A DNA stretch of 64,000 nucleotides. Source: Proliferodiscus dingleyae (Eukaryota; Ascomycota; Leotiomycetes; Helotiales; Lachnaceae). Position 1 is the first letter of the stretch; each line of letters starts with the position of its first letter. The DNA is taken from positions 124,001 to 188,000 of the forward strand of contig QYAK01000023.1 in NCBI GenBank assembly GCA_003988795.1, written 5' to 3'. The notes beneath the pieces were generated by a model that saw only the letters and a program-made list of their open reading frames with translations, did not search any database and was not told the DNA's origin. The translations under genes were made by a program, and so were the position numbers. Of this stretch, positions 10,709-23,469 are shown one piece after another.

Positions 10709-13700
10709 CTTCCATCAACAAATTGAAGATCATGGGGTAAGCAATATCAAGTTGCACTGTGCTCATTCTTGTGCTGACCCAACCATACTAGCATTCGCTC
10801 CTTCGACAATACCCATGGCGAGGTCATCGGGTTCCACACCCCACTGACACTTATCGTTGGATTTAATGGTTCTGGCAAGACTGTGCGTAAGCCTCTCGAT
10901 TTTTGAACACCCGCAGGCTAACTGTCCCTTCGACCATCATCGAATGCCTCAAATATGCTACTACTGGTCAACAACCTCCTAACACCCAGAAAGGTGCCTT
11001 TATCCACGACCCCAAGGCAAGTCTCACGCCACGTACTTCTCGGTTGTCCTAACCCTGTGGCAGCTTTGTGGCGAGAAAGAGGTCATGGCACAAGTAAAAC
11101 TTGGCTTCAAGGACACTCTGGGAGGCAAGGTTGTCGTCACGAGAAGTCAACAAGCCACTGTGTCGAAGGGCAGGGTATCCGTGAAGACGCTTGACAGCAA
11201 TTTATTGATTGACAGGAACGGCGAGCGGATATCTGTCTCCCACAGGACAAATGATATAAACAAGCCCATGATAGAATATCTCGGAGTCTCGCCCGCTATC
11301 CTAGATAATGTCATCTTCTGCCACCAAGACGAGTCACTGTGGCCGATGAGCGAGCCATCCCTGCTGAAAAAGAGATTCGACGAGATTTTTGACGCTCAGA
11401 AATACACCAAAGCTGTCGAAAATCTCAAGCTCGTTAGAAAGGATAAGATGAATCAGGTCACTCAACTTGAGAGAAGCGCAAACGAGGAGAAGATCAACAA
11501 AGAGAAGGCAGATCGGTTGAAGACAAGAATCGAGTCACTTTCGAACGCAATGGATGTTCTCCAGAGCGAGCTCAATGGTATCAACCAAAACATCGCTAGG
11601 GCCACTGAGGATAAAAATCGAAAGCGAAATGCTGCGACGAAAGCTAAGACTGCCGTTGAGGAATTGAAGACAAAGGCCACACAAGCTCGTTTCCTTCAAG
11701 ACAATATTAATGAGCTAAAGGCTTATATTGAGGAACTCGAAGAATCAGATGAATGGCTTGCAGCTACCCTCGCACAGTACAGTGAACGTCTGGATCAGTA
11801 CAAGGAGCAAGAGCACCAGTATACCATACAGTATAGGGAACTGCAGAATTCTCTCAAGGAGACTGCTGGTCGAATGTCTGAGAAGCAAGCCGAAAAGGGC
11901 CAATATCAAGCCGAGAAGGACACATACGAAAGAAACGTTGAGCGTAGAATAGAATTTGTCAAAGAAGCTGCACGGCGCCATGCTGTAAGAGGCTATGATG
12001 GAAATCTTGATAGTGATCAGGTCCAAGACTTTGTCTCAAGAATTAGCAAGGCATCTAAGGATAAGGATCGTGAGCTGGAGCGTGTCAAGAAAGCTATCAG
12101 CGATGAAGTGCAGCAAGCACAGACAGTTATCTCGGATCTTGAACATCAGCGATCTGCTCGGACACAAGATAAAGTTTATGCACGCCAGACCATTGACAAG
12201 AACGACAAGGAGAGCCGTGATAAACAGCTGCAGTTGAAGGCGCTTCCTATGGATGAAGGCGCAAAAGCAGCCCTCGAGACTTCTCGGAGTGAAGCAGAAG
12301 AGAGGCTTCAAAAATTAGTTGAGGCCTTTGAGGCGGCAGCTTGGGATAAACATTTGGAAAACGAAAAAAGCCGCCTCTCAGTGTTAAAGGATGAATCAGC
12401 CCGACTGTTCGATGAGCTCACCCAAAGCACGAAACAGTCCAGTGCTCGCGCTCAGCTCGAGCTTTCCAGGAAGAGCGTCAGAGAGCAAGAGTCAAGTCTC
12501 AATACTTTGAAGTCAACTCATTCTGACGAATTGAATTTGGCAATTGGCGTAGACTGGCGTGTCGATACTGTGGACCGCGAATTCTATGCTGCTGTGGATC
12601 GGCGAGCTCGAGAGGTCGTGGAAGCCGAGAAACAGCACGAGGGCGTCAAGGATGAATACACTCGGATTGATTATCAGTGGAAGGCTGCCCGCGAGGATCT
12701 TAGCAAGCATAAGGATGAGAGGCAAAAATGCGAGGCAATCGTTCTCGAATCTATCATTACAGAGGACAAGCCTCTCTCAAGTATAGACGATTACCCTATC
12801 GAGCTAGAGAATATCGAGACAGAGCGCGACTCAGCTCGCAAGGATTTGGATGGCATGGAATATGTCTCCGTTTATTACAAGAAGTGCGTTGCGTTTATCG
12901 GGGAACATAAAGCATGCAGACTTTGCACGAGACCATTTGCGAACGATAAAGAACAGTCGGCCGCTTTACAGAAAATCAATAAAGAGCTTGCTAAGTACGT
13001 CCAGGATAAATTGGAGGGAGAACTCAAGATACTTGACGAGGACTTGCGAATGGCAAAAGAGGCACGCCCAAAGTACGACAAGTTTAGGATTCTCAACGCC
13101 GAGGTCCCGTCCCTCGAGGAGAAGGTGAGGAGTTTGGAAGCCTCAAAGGCATTGGCTCTCGCACATCTGGAGGAGCAAGATGGCCTGTTGAACGAAGCTA
13201 AAGCAGCAAAGAGGGATGTTGAAGCTCTCGGTGAGACTGTTCGAGCTATCACCCGCTGCAATAGTGATATTATCAAGCACGAGGCAGATATCACGAGGCT
13301 GTCCTCGCAGCAAATGCTTTCTGGAAGCTCTCTAAGTGTTGATGAGATCCAGGAGCGCAAGACCGCCTGTGATTTGCAGATTCGGCTTCTCGAAGGCAAA
13401 ATCAGCAAGACGTCTCGCGATAAGGAACAGGCAAATACAGCCCGGTATGATTTGGAGAAGGAAGTGGATGCCATTGCCCGCAAGATTGACAATGCCGGGC
13501 ATATCCTTGAGACAAAACGCAGCATCTTGTCTCGAATCGACGAACTCCGTGAAAGCAATGCCCAGATCCGAGAGGACATTCGACGAATTGATGCTGACCT
13601 GGGAACGTTGGCACTCGAGATTGATAAGGCAAAAGCTCAGCTCGAAAAAGTGCAGCAACGCGGTCGAGCTAAGGAAAATGAGATCCTGGTGGAGAAGAAT

Positions 13701-14837
13701 GCTCTATCTGATACTGTGAACAAGCTTTCCAACATTGAGAACGATATCAACGGGTATATTGACAATGGTGGGCTCACAAAGCTCTCTTCCTGTCAACGCG
13801 CTATCAAGGTCATTGAACAAGAACAGCAACTCATCGAGGGTGATCTTTCTAGGCTCACCAAGGATGCTAATGACTTGAAGGCTCGCATGGCCGACAGCGA
13901 CAAGACCAGGAGGAGCATGGAAGAGAACGTCAGATATCGGAAGCTCATTCGAGAATTGAAGGTAGTGCAAGATGAAGTCGCTGAGTTAGACTCACGCAAT
14001 ATCACAGAGGATTGGGAACAGCTTGACCTTGAAGCCGAGAAGGCTGAGAGAGACTACCAAAAACTTGTCGCAGACAGAGGCCCGATCGTCGGCGAAATAA
14101 CTGCGAAGAACAGTGAGATGGAACATATCGAAAAGGAATTTGAGACCGACTACAAGAACGCTGCTAGTCGATATCGACGTGTCCTTGTTGAACTGACCAC
14201 AACAAGAGCCGCCGTCACCGATCTCGCAAAATGTACCAAGGCCGTCGATATGGCAATCATGAAATACCACAGTATGAAGATGGAAGAGATCAACACATTT
14301 GCAGGTGAACTCTGGCAAAAGACCTATCAAGGCACCGACATTGATACCATCATGATTCGCTCCGAGGACGACGAGACTTCGAATGCTAGCCGCAGTTCTT
14401 ACAAATATCGCGTGGTTATGGTCAAACAAGACACTGAGATGGATATGCGTGGTCGATGCAGTGCTGGACAGCGAGTACTGGCATGTATCATCATCCGGCT
14501 TGCTCTTGCGGAATGCTTCGGTGTGAAATGTGGGGTATGTGTTGATTATGTCTATTCCTATAGTCACCGCTGAATAACTTTCTAGATCATTGCTCTCGAC
14601 GAACCAACTACGAATCTTGATCAAGACAACATCCAAGCTCTCGCCAAGGCCTTGCATGGAATCATCAGGATGCGAAGGCACCAAGCCAACTTCCAGCTCA
14701 TCGTCATTACTCATGACGAAGAGTTCCTAAAACACATGCAGTGCAGCGAGTTCTGCGAGCACTACTACCGTGTCAGCAGAGATGAGAGACAGAAGAGTAT
14801 GATTGAGAAACAGTCCATCATGGACATTATGAATTGA
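10709..14837 (+). CDS. rad50: DNA double-strand break repair ATPase RAD50
   Basis: SMC-like subunit of the MRE11-RAD50-NBS1 complex. Supported exons are 10709-10736, 10792-10882, 10933-11016, 11064-14534 and 14586-14837, about 1,309 residues in total and normal for the family. Order: Walker A (VGFNGSGKT), long coiled coil, zinc hook CRLC near the middle, second coiled coil, signature RCSAGQR, Walker B LDEPTTNLD and the terminal FLKHMQCSEF region. Three oddities cluster at the 5' end. The initiating exon is not identified (exon 10709 needs one upstream base). The intron after GKT (10883-10932) has a good GTGCGT donor and CTAAC branch but ends in CG. The next intron (11017-11063) has a GC donor (AAG/GCAAGT). 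Confidence 0.9.
11017..11063 (+). other. GC-AG intron in RAD50
   Basis: The exon end CCCAAG is followed by GCAAGT, the standard context for GC donors, with CCTAAC as branch and GGCAG as acceptor. Removal joins HDPK to LCGEKEV as in RAD50 proteins. Confidence 0.85.
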
Positions 14838-15915
14838 AGTTATGCGTTCCATTATGTAGCGATTGGGGTCAAGGAAGAAATGGCTGGGCGTTCAACGAAA
14901 TCAGAGCGTCTCTTTCGTAGAGAGTTTTACCACGCATAGCTATGGCGTTGTGAGATGGATGGAAATGCACCACAATGTAGCAGTATTATTATCCTAAAAG
15001 TGAACTTTTGCCGCCAATGAAAACAGCTTTGCATGAAAAGGTCAAAGATGGCCTTCCCCTATATCATTCAGTGTGAGCAAAGATGGAGAGGTAGATCAGT
15101 ATTTGATTTCCAGGTGAGCGCTAAGGAGTTATAGGGTCGAGGAAAGGCAAGAGTATCCAATAAAAATTCATTTCAACGCAACTCAAGGAGGGCTTGGAAT
15201 AACAGTCACTGAGACGAGTGTGGGGCAATCAATAATTTAGATAACTCATTAGTCCAGGTGACCTATGGATACAGTACTTTTCTGAGATGTCACCACGTGA
15301 TCCAAGAGTAGCCTTACTTCTATCGCGACGTTGCTCCTCCACGCCGCGCCTTCATCACGAATGCTGACATCCGCCTCGTCGATCAGGGCTTGGGTAAGCT
15401 ACCGGTTTTCAAAAGCCCACGAGTAAAGCCAGCGGCCTCATAGTGTCTTGGCTGGTCTCATGCTAAGCGGAAACCTTTTCATATGTCCCCGTTTAGCCTC
15501 TACACCTGTCAATTAACGCAACACATATACCATTCAGCTTTCGAAGTCTCGCGATCCAATCCATTTATTACGGTTCTCGGCCCGAACTGCTGTTTATATG
15601 AGATACCAAGAACCTGCCGAGCAAGTTAAACTCGGTTTGGTGCCCTTGTGATTTGATCGCTTTTCATTTATATCCGTTTCAGGGCCAATCAAAGTGCATA
15701 CCACTACGGTATGCCAAATTGAGCAAACATTCTATATTTTTATTAATCAACCCCGGATTTCAATCTATAATGTACCGGCATGGTGCATGCCCCATACTAT
15801 ATAGCCTCGAGCCACTTCTCCACGAGTTCGTTCCTTCTGTGTTGTCTGTTTGAAGTACTTTGACTTTCTACTTTTTCTACTAAAGGGTTTCTATTTATCT
15901 TCCAAAGAGCCAATC
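14838..15915. promoter_or_regulatory. Intergenic region with LPMO promoter
   Basis: Follows RAD50 and precedes the AA9 gene. A TATA-like element (ACTATATAG, 15796-15804) lies about 115 nt before the LPMO ATG. CCCCGG at 15751-15756 fits the CreA/Cre1 carbon-repressor consensus (CYCCRS on this strand), which would suit a cellulolytic gene. Both are short matches and remain inference. No other gene is seen. Confidence 0.4.
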
Positions 15916-16874
15916 ATGAAGCTCCTTTCCATCCCTTCCTTTCTCCTCGCAGCCAGAGTTGTCTCGGGCCATGGCATGTGGCAACGCCTCAAAGTTAACG
16001 GCGCCGATCAAGGGCAGCTCGTCGGGATCAATCCGCCTGCAGTCAACAACCCGGTCCTGAGCGTTAGCGGATCGTCCATTGCTTGCAATACCGGCTTGCA
16101 CCAGCCACTCTCAAACACTGTGATCAAGGTGGATGCTGGCGACAAGGTCTCAGCCTGGTTTGAGCATGTTATTGGCGGTGCCCAGGGTGCAAACGATGCT
16201 GATAATCCCATTGCGGCTTCACACAAGGGGCCGGTCATCGTTTACCTTGCAAAGGTACTCACACCAAGAGATATGTTCTCGCCCCATCATGCGCTGACGC
16301 GATTGATAGGTCGACGATGCTTCCACTGCGAGAGACTATAACAACTACCAATGGTTCAAGATCGCAGAAGAGGGACTGAACAACTCCAACGGGAAATGGG
16401 GTGTTGACACCATGATCGCCGGCCAAGGCTGGTGGGACTTCACGGTCCCATCCTGTGTTGCGCCAGGTCAATACCTCATGCGAATCGAGCTCATTGCTCT
16501 ACACTCGGCATATTCCCAAGGTGCGGCTCAATTCTACATGTCGTGAGTATCCCGTATCAAAATGCCTTTGGCATAGCTCAAAGTCTAAAACTATCTCAGC
16601 TGTGCGAACTTGGAAGTCACTGGATCTGGGACAAAGACCGGCACGATGGTCAAATTCCCTGGCGCGTATTCGGCTACCGACCCGTATGCTCTTCTCTTCC
16701 CCAAATGATAGAATGGCGCTCACTATCCTAGGGGCATCATGCTCAATATCTACTCCGGCACTGTTCCAAACAATGGTGGCAAGCCGTACACAATTCCAGG
16801 TATGTTTCCAGTGTTAAGGAATATGCTATGACTGGACTCACGACTGTTTAGGTCCCGCCAAGTTGACTTGCTGA
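15916..16874 (+). CDS. AA9 lytic polysaccharide monooxygenase (secreted)
   Basis: Copper enzyme that oxidatively cleaves cellulose or related glucans outside the cell. Exons are 15916-16254, 16310-16542, 16600-16683, 16732-16799 and 16852-16874 (248 aa; all junctions in phase). The signal peptide (residues 1-18) ends at VVSG, so cleavage exposes His19 (HGMW) as the N-terminal copper ligand. The second brace histidine is in ASHKGPVIVYL (His103), and the axial Tyr is in GAAQFYMSC. Cysteines for the two usual disulfides are present, one being the last residue. There is no CBM1, linker or GPI signal, so this is a single-domain form. Regiospecificity cannot be read from the sequence. Confidence 0.92.
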
Positions 16875-17174
16875 AGCCTGCTCGTCATTCCTCGAGGTTG
16901 ATAGCTAGGAAGGAGTCGTCATTCTTCGTATATGTGGAAGTCTGATCCTTTTGAGGCCCTTATTTACATTTGTCGTCTCTAGACTATGTACATACAAAGC
17001 CGTTCCTGCACCCCTGTCCTGTAGATAAATATATGCTGCGCTAGCCAAAACTCCGACTGAACCATAGCAATCCGGGCCTGATATCCCAAAGACGTACGCC
17101 TCTATTTTGCAATTTGAAATACGCATCGCCTCAAATACTATGCTTTTGTGCACCTGAATTCCAGCCCCGTTCTT

Positions 17175-20100
17175 TCATAATCGCGTAATCGTCCTCTCAC
17201 TATCCTGGATAGCTCTAGACAATTTCGGACGCTCAGGAGAGGCCCGCTCCTGGGCGATAATATCGTCTGTCTCGACGCTGTCGTCCGAGGGAGTCTTTTT
17301 GGGTTCTAAGCGAGGCGTCATTTTCCTCAATTCCTGATCCAACTTTTCAACGTTCTCAATCGTGAGCTTCTGCGTACTCGTGCCTTCTTCACCATGCTGC
17401 GGGACGGGCCTTTGTTTATTAGGAATGCCCGCCGCTTCGACAAGCTTGTCATCTCGAAGTGCAGTAGCTTTCTCTTCTGCCGACTCCCTACGTTCTGCGC
17501 GATCACCCTCGGTTTCTGCGCCAGGCAAAGTAAGATTGTGGGAATGCTGGCGCACACTGAGTGTCGGTCTCGAGGCTTGGAGGTCCTGATGCTTTGGTGA
17601 TGACTTTTGGTCGCTGTGTCCGCCTTGTTCAGACGTCGTGGAATTCGTACTGTCGCAGTCGGGATTTCCTGGCTCTGAACAATCAGACTCGTCGACTTTA
17701 TATGTATTACTAGCTTGGCCATCGCGTTTGTTAAGTGCCCAGCGGACAAGCATATTTTCCAGCGTCTTGCCTTTGACCGGCTTTGCAAGATAGTCGTCCA
17801 TCCCAGCCTTCTTACACTTTTCTCGATCCCCTTGAATGGCTGAAGCGGTCATAGCAATGATAGGGATATCTCGTGAAAATAACCTATATGGGGTGTGATG
17901 TCGAATAAGGTGAGTTGCTTTGTAGCCATCAATGATAGGCATCTGGACATCCATAAGGATGAGGTCGGGTTTTGGATGTAGTGGATTTGGTAAGTTCGCT
18001 GCGGCGAGATACTCGAGAGCCTCCTTGCCATTCCAGACAGCTGCTACGGCAAAGCCTAGCTTTTTGATTGTCTTTATAGCAATTTGCTGATTGATTGCAC
18101 TATTTCGAATTAGTGCAGAAAGCGAGAGGTAACCAACACAACTTACTTATCCTCGACAACTAGAACCTTGTACTCTGCCCTGCTAGCCGGAGGAAAATCG
18201 TAGTCTACAGGACCAGGAGGGGTTACACTGATTGACCTTGACTTGCTTCTTCTATTGCCTTTTTGTACTTGAAGAGTATTGTGCGGTGGTGTCCCCATGG
18301 CATGTTCGAGTTCCGAGCTGTTGCAAGATACGCTCATCTCCGACTGGAGACGATCCGGTAGACTTCCGATGTCAATCAATGGGGCTGGGCCATCGTGATA
18401 CTGTGGCTTATTGAAAGGAATCCAAAACGTTGCAGTAGTCCCATTCCCTAAGGTCGAATCCAATCTGATTCGACCATGCATGAGGTCGACAAGGTTTTTG
18501 CATATAGTTAGCCCAAGCCCTGTACCTCCAAATCGCCGAGCAGTAGATGAATCTGCTTGGCTGAATGGCTTGAACAAACGCTGCCGAACTTCCTCCTCGA
18601 TTCCTATTCCAGTGTCTTCGACAACGAATTTGACTTCAAAAATCTCGGATGTTTCCCTCTCCTTCAAAACCGAAAATTTCACATGTCCTTCGCTCGTGAA
18701 CTTGATACTATTCGTGAGAAGATTCGTGACGATCTGCCGGAGCCTTCCTGGATCTCCCATCACGATAAGATCCGAGTTCGTACCAACATCAATGTCCGAC
18801 AAGAACATGAGATTCTTGCGCTCCGCAGCAAATCCCAACATTTTGCTAACATCTTCGACGACCACAGACAGTGAGAATTGTACTTCTTCGATGTCCAGTC
18901 GGCCAGACTCCACCTTGGAGAAGTCTAAGATGTCATTGATGACTGTAAGAAGACCATTGGCAGACCGCTGTATGTTTTCGGCGGTTTCTCGTTGCTCTTC
19001 ATCGAGGTCCATATCAGTCAAGAGCTCTGCCATTCCAATGACACCTGCAATAGGCGTACGAATCTCATGCGACATGTTCGCAAGAAATTGACTCTTCAAC
19101 CTACTGGCTTCTTTAGCGGCTGCTTCATTGGCTAGCAACCTCGTATTTTCCTTCTCTTGCATCTGCAGCTCGATCTCACGCTTTTTAATTTCTGTGATGT
19201 CCATGCTAAGCCCAATTACACCATCAATAAATGCTTCGTTCACATGACCACCATTCTCTTTTTTGCCAAGGATTGGAACAAATTTTGTCCTGTACCACCG
19301 GTTGTCAAAGAATTGCTCGCGGACATCTTCCTGTGTCTGTCCAGTGAGGATGTCTTCGACAGGCTTCAGTGAATTTGGGATACCAGCACCAGTTTTCTTA
19401 TCTTTCCTCGCGCGGAAGAAAACGTCATACACATTTTTGCCGATGTATTCCCCGTCTGTGGTATTTTTGCGTTCAATGGAGCTGTCATCTCCGGAAACCA
19501 CCTCGCCATCACTGTTCCAGATGAAAGCGCCTTCCAGAAGAGTAAGATGCCGATTTCGATCAACTGAGAACAAGGTGACTTGGGCGTGTGTAATGACCGA
19601 TAATAATTGTTGACGCTGGCGATCATTCAGTAAAGATCATATCTCATACTTAGCAATATACTTACTGTTCTTTTTGCTGCAAATCTCGCCTCGACCGTCT
19701 CATTGATATCTGTGCATGATCCGAACCACTTTTCGATTTTGCCAGTCTGTTTGTTCTTCATTGGTCGAGCCTTACCTAGCATCCACCTCCATTCACCATT
19801 TTTGCTTCGGCAGCGATACTCGGTGGAATATGGATCGCCTGTCTTCAGCGAATGAGCCCACCTTTTGCTAGTAACATCCATGTCGTCGGGATGGAAAGGC
19901 AACTTCCAGCCAAGTCCCAACGATTCGCTTTCCGTCAATCCCGTGTAATCATACCTGTGAGAGTAAGTTTTGGACAGAAAATCCAGGCAATATTAGGTAT
20001 GAACACACCATCGTTGGCTGAACCAGTCGTGTTCACCCTCTGGAGTAGTTGTCCACAGCATCTGCGGCATAGAATCACAGATGAGTTGGAACCGCTGATC

Positions 20101-21567
20101 ATCCATTTCTTTGATTTCGTTTATCTGCTCGGTCATAGAGGTGATATCTCGGCATGTGACTATGCCGGCCAAGAACTCTCCAGTTTCTTGGTCCCTCAGA
20201 GCCTCTCCCAGGCAGTCAAAAATAACTCTACGATTGGTTTCCGGATCCAAGAGGCCAATGATGCGGTTAACAAACGGCGTTTGTGTTCTGACAAGGACAG
20301 AAATCGGATACTCCGAAGGATCAAGTCGATTTGTAAATGTCTGGTCCCAGATGTGCCACTTATTCAGGAGATCGTGACCATCTTTAACATTTTCAACATC
20401 AGCATTAGGATGAAAAAGTCGGCGTGCGGCCTTGTTAGGAACAGCCAAGCTCTCATCTTTCCACATTGCCACAATTGGGACTTTCGTATTATCGAGGAGA
20501 GCATCTTTCATCATAATGACCTTCTGCAAAGTGGATGGGGAGCTTGCCACTGTGGCTTTCGAGGGTGGTGCAAGAGGCGGGAACGGACTCGATGACATAG
20601 CTGCGGCCGTAGGACTTGTGATGGTGGAAGAGTTGCTACTTGCGCCTCTGTTTGAGCTTCGCGACTTGGTGGAAGACGGGCTCGATCCAGAGGCAGGGCC
20701 GGCAAAGCGAGAGCGTTGATTTGAATCTCTCATTGCTTGCCTGGATGGACCTTGAGATTGCGACAAAGTATGGCTCGGCTCTGTGTTGGTAAAAGTCAAA
20801 GTGAAAAACTTCTCCTCCTCGATTTCCCAGATGGAGATGATCATTTTCGCAAATATGTGCTTCCCTAACGAGGACACTTGGTTAGACCAGGACAAAGACG
20901 ACGCAGAAACTCCGCTGATGATCACCTCAACAACTTTGTCGTAGACCATTGCACCGCTACCAGATTGTTTACTGCCTTCCGGTGTCGGTGTCATATACCC
21001 TTTTGAAGTCTCCGAGCTTGGCTGAGCTTCTTCCTCTTCCGAAGATGGATGGGTAGCATCTGACAAGCCATCAAGGAAGGTCTCCCATGTCACCCAAACT
21101 GGTCTCCCATCCTGCTGCATATCTATCCCCAGCTGACTTAGGGTCTGGCCCTTGAGCTTCTCCATGTCTGACAGGCCATCATCACTTAGACTATCGTCTT
21201 CGTCATCTTCGAGTCCAAGGAGTCTTCCCATGGCTTCATTTGCCATTACAACGGTCTTCAACGAACTGAGGACCATCAACGGATACGGGAGCCATTGCAT
21301 TGCAGATAGCGCAATAGCTGCAGGTGATGGACTTCTGGGTAGTTCGGGAGGTAGTAAGCGGCTCGACAGTTGAGTAGGCTGGTCTTTTCCCTTCAAAGTC
21401 CTCAATCTGTATGATCTGTGGCCATCCATCTGAGCAGGAGGTATACCCAATGGCGAGATTGGCTGCCGGTCTTCCTGGTTCCCACTCTCATCCGAAGAAT
21501 CAAGATCCGGATCGAGTCCGCCACGGGAACCAGACGGTCTAATGCCACTCTGGTTGAGGTCGGACAT
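17175..21567 (-). CDS. Multi-PAS hybrid histidine kinase
   Basis: Cytosolic hybrid sensor kinase of 1,413 aa. Exons on the minus strand are 21567-20009, 19954-19666, 19615-18147 and 18099-17175; introns are about 47-54 nt and in phase. There are no membrane segments. Order: disordered N-terminus, PAS-like region about 85-130, a long Ser-rich linker, a second PAS about 355-490, a third about 500-615 (FHPDDM...WRWMLGKARPM) and a fourth about 620-750, then a coiled coil and HisKA with phospho-acceptor His799 in FLANMSHEIRTP. Next come the HATPase boxes (NLLTNSIKFT, EDTGIGI, GGTGLGL), the receiver (VVEDN, acceptor Asp1156 in LILMDVQMP, late Lys in YLAKPVKG) and an acidic 190-aa tail. Its exact fungal HHK class is not assigned. 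A flavin or heme ligand is not evident. Confidence 0.93.
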
Positions 21568-22277
21568 GGTCTTTATGGCATCGATCGACTGGGCCCTTGG
21601 CTTGTGCTTCGACGCAACAGCAGGCCTACTGCGAGGGACTCACCATCAATGACGTTCTCTGAGAGAGAGAGACTTCGTCTCAGAACGTCCACCAGGTCCG
21701 CACACGATGCGCTCACATTCCTCCGGATCATGTAGCATTCGTCTGGTGTCCGCCCGAGGTGGTGAATTTTCAGGGAGAAGGTTTTGGGAGCTGCTGTACT
21801 GGCTTGTCGATCAGCGGCGGAGACTTCAGAGTTCTAGAGACGGAGCTAGGTGGTGGTACCTAGTAATAAGTCTAGACTCTAGGACCGGCAAGGAACTAAG
21901 CGGCCAAGCACAAGTCGACTACAGCCAAAACCACTTGCTGAAATTGCTCAGTATCACGGTGAGAGGGAGGGCTTACGGGATGAGAATCGAAGGGAGCAGA
22001 GCAGTGGTGATACAGTAGTAGCTGGATGGCAAAATGAAATGGCATAGCACGGCACGGCACGTCTCGAGGTAGAGGTGGAGTTGCCTTATGGTAGTAGTCA
22101 GTGATCAGTGGTCAGTACTTTGCTGTAGGACATGATTCCGATTTCGAGATGCCAATGCGAAGGCCATGCAGGGTTCTCCCGCGATCAGTCGGGGGGTGGT
22201 ACGATCGCGGTGGGATGCCTCGAGGAGGTCGAGTCGAGTGGAGAGTGCATACCTGCAGGGTCCTGCAGTTCATTGCT

Positions 22278-22319
22278 ACAGTACAGTGCAGTGCAGTACA
22301 GTGCTGTACAGTGCTGTCT
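22278..22319. repeat. ACAGT/GCAGT tandem repeat
   Basis: Degenerate 5-mer array of ACAGT, GCAGT and GCTGT units. Confidence 0.7.
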
Positions 22320-22419
22320 AGACTCACTGGCTGACTGGCTGACTGGGCTGACTGGATTACAGCGGTCATCCCAGCACTGGGACACCCACAGCGTATACCC
22401 AGAGCACAACGCTGACTCC

Positions 22420-22443
22420 GCTGCTGCTGCTGCTGCTGCTGCC
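22420..22443. repeat. CTG trinucleotide microsatellite
   Basis: Seven consecutive CTG units, outside any supported coding exon. Confidence 0.85.
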
Positions 22444-22606
22444 GTCTCCTCCCCCGGGTCCCTCATCTCCGGCTCTAGAGGGGGGGGGCTAGGAGGGGGA
22501 TGGGGATGGAATGGGATGGAATGGGCGGCCTGGACTGGCGGGACTGGCTGGCCGTCCTGGCCCTATTGGGGGGGGCCCATAGAAAGTGTCAGAGCTAGAG
22601 TCAGAG

Positions 22607-22641
22607 TAGGATGAGGATGAGGATGAGGATGAGGATGAGGA
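22607..22641. repeat. GGATGA hexanucleotide repeat
   Basis: About five and a half units of a purine-rich hexamer. A purine-rich GAGAC-type stretch follows at about 22687-22713. Confidence 0.8.
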
Positions 22642-22824
22642 AGTGGTGGAGGAGGAGAGTACGAGAGGAGAGAGGACTCTGTAGTACGAGAGACGAGAGA
22701 CGAGAGACGAGAGAGCGAGTGTTGCGGTTGCAGGTTGCCTTGTGACGGCAGTGGCGCTGGCGCTGGCGCTGGCTCTGGCTGGAGCGCAAATGCCGAGCAA
22801 ACTCTATCTCCAGCACTGGTGACC

Positions 22825-22869
22825 CTCATACCTCATACCTCATACCTCAGACCTCAGACCTCAGACCTC
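22825..22869. repeat. Seven-nucleotide tandem repeat, two variants
   Basis: Three CTCATAC units are followed directly by three CTCAGAC units, so a point variant has spread over half the array. Confidence 0.85.
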
Positions 22870-23270
22870 TCACTTCCTTCCAGCCCGTTCTTACACCACG
22901 TCTGCACTCTATCTTCCATTTCTCACTTCTCATTTCTCATCATCTCTCACGAAATTAGAGATATGTACGTTTTTTGATAGCTCTGTTCTGCTGCTGCTGA
23001 TCTTGTGCTGTTCTTGCCATCTGCGTGCAGAATGCAAAACGCAGCACGCAGAAAGCAGCACGACCACGGCCACGGCGCCGTTGGGGAAGGGGAAGGAAGG
23101 ACCCTGATCTCCACTCCTCGGGCAAGGGTGCTGGTGGTGGCAAACGCAGATCCCTCCTAACCCCTTTGTTCTGCCCCTGCCCCTGCCCCTGCCCGCGCTG
23201 CTGCTGCTGGTGGCTGCTTGGTGGCTTGCAGACGAGAGGACCCTTAAGTACTGTAGCACTCCACTCCTAC

Positions 23271-23313
23271 TGTACTGTACTGTACTGTACTTCGGTATGT
23301 ATGTATGTATGTG
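23271..23313. repeat. TGTAC and GTAT repeats
   Basis: Four TGTAC units (23271-23290), then a few bases, then about four GTAT units. Confidence 0.8.
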
Positions 23314-23469
23314 CTGTACTCTACATCCCTGATCCCCGCTGCACCTCCGCCCGAGTTAACGAGGCACCAACCCACGAGGAGGAGGTGACGTTATGTCATC
23401 ATGACTTGGATCCACCAGATCTTTCGTTTGAAAGGCAGAAGATAGAGACGACAAGTGCAGGATTTGCTT

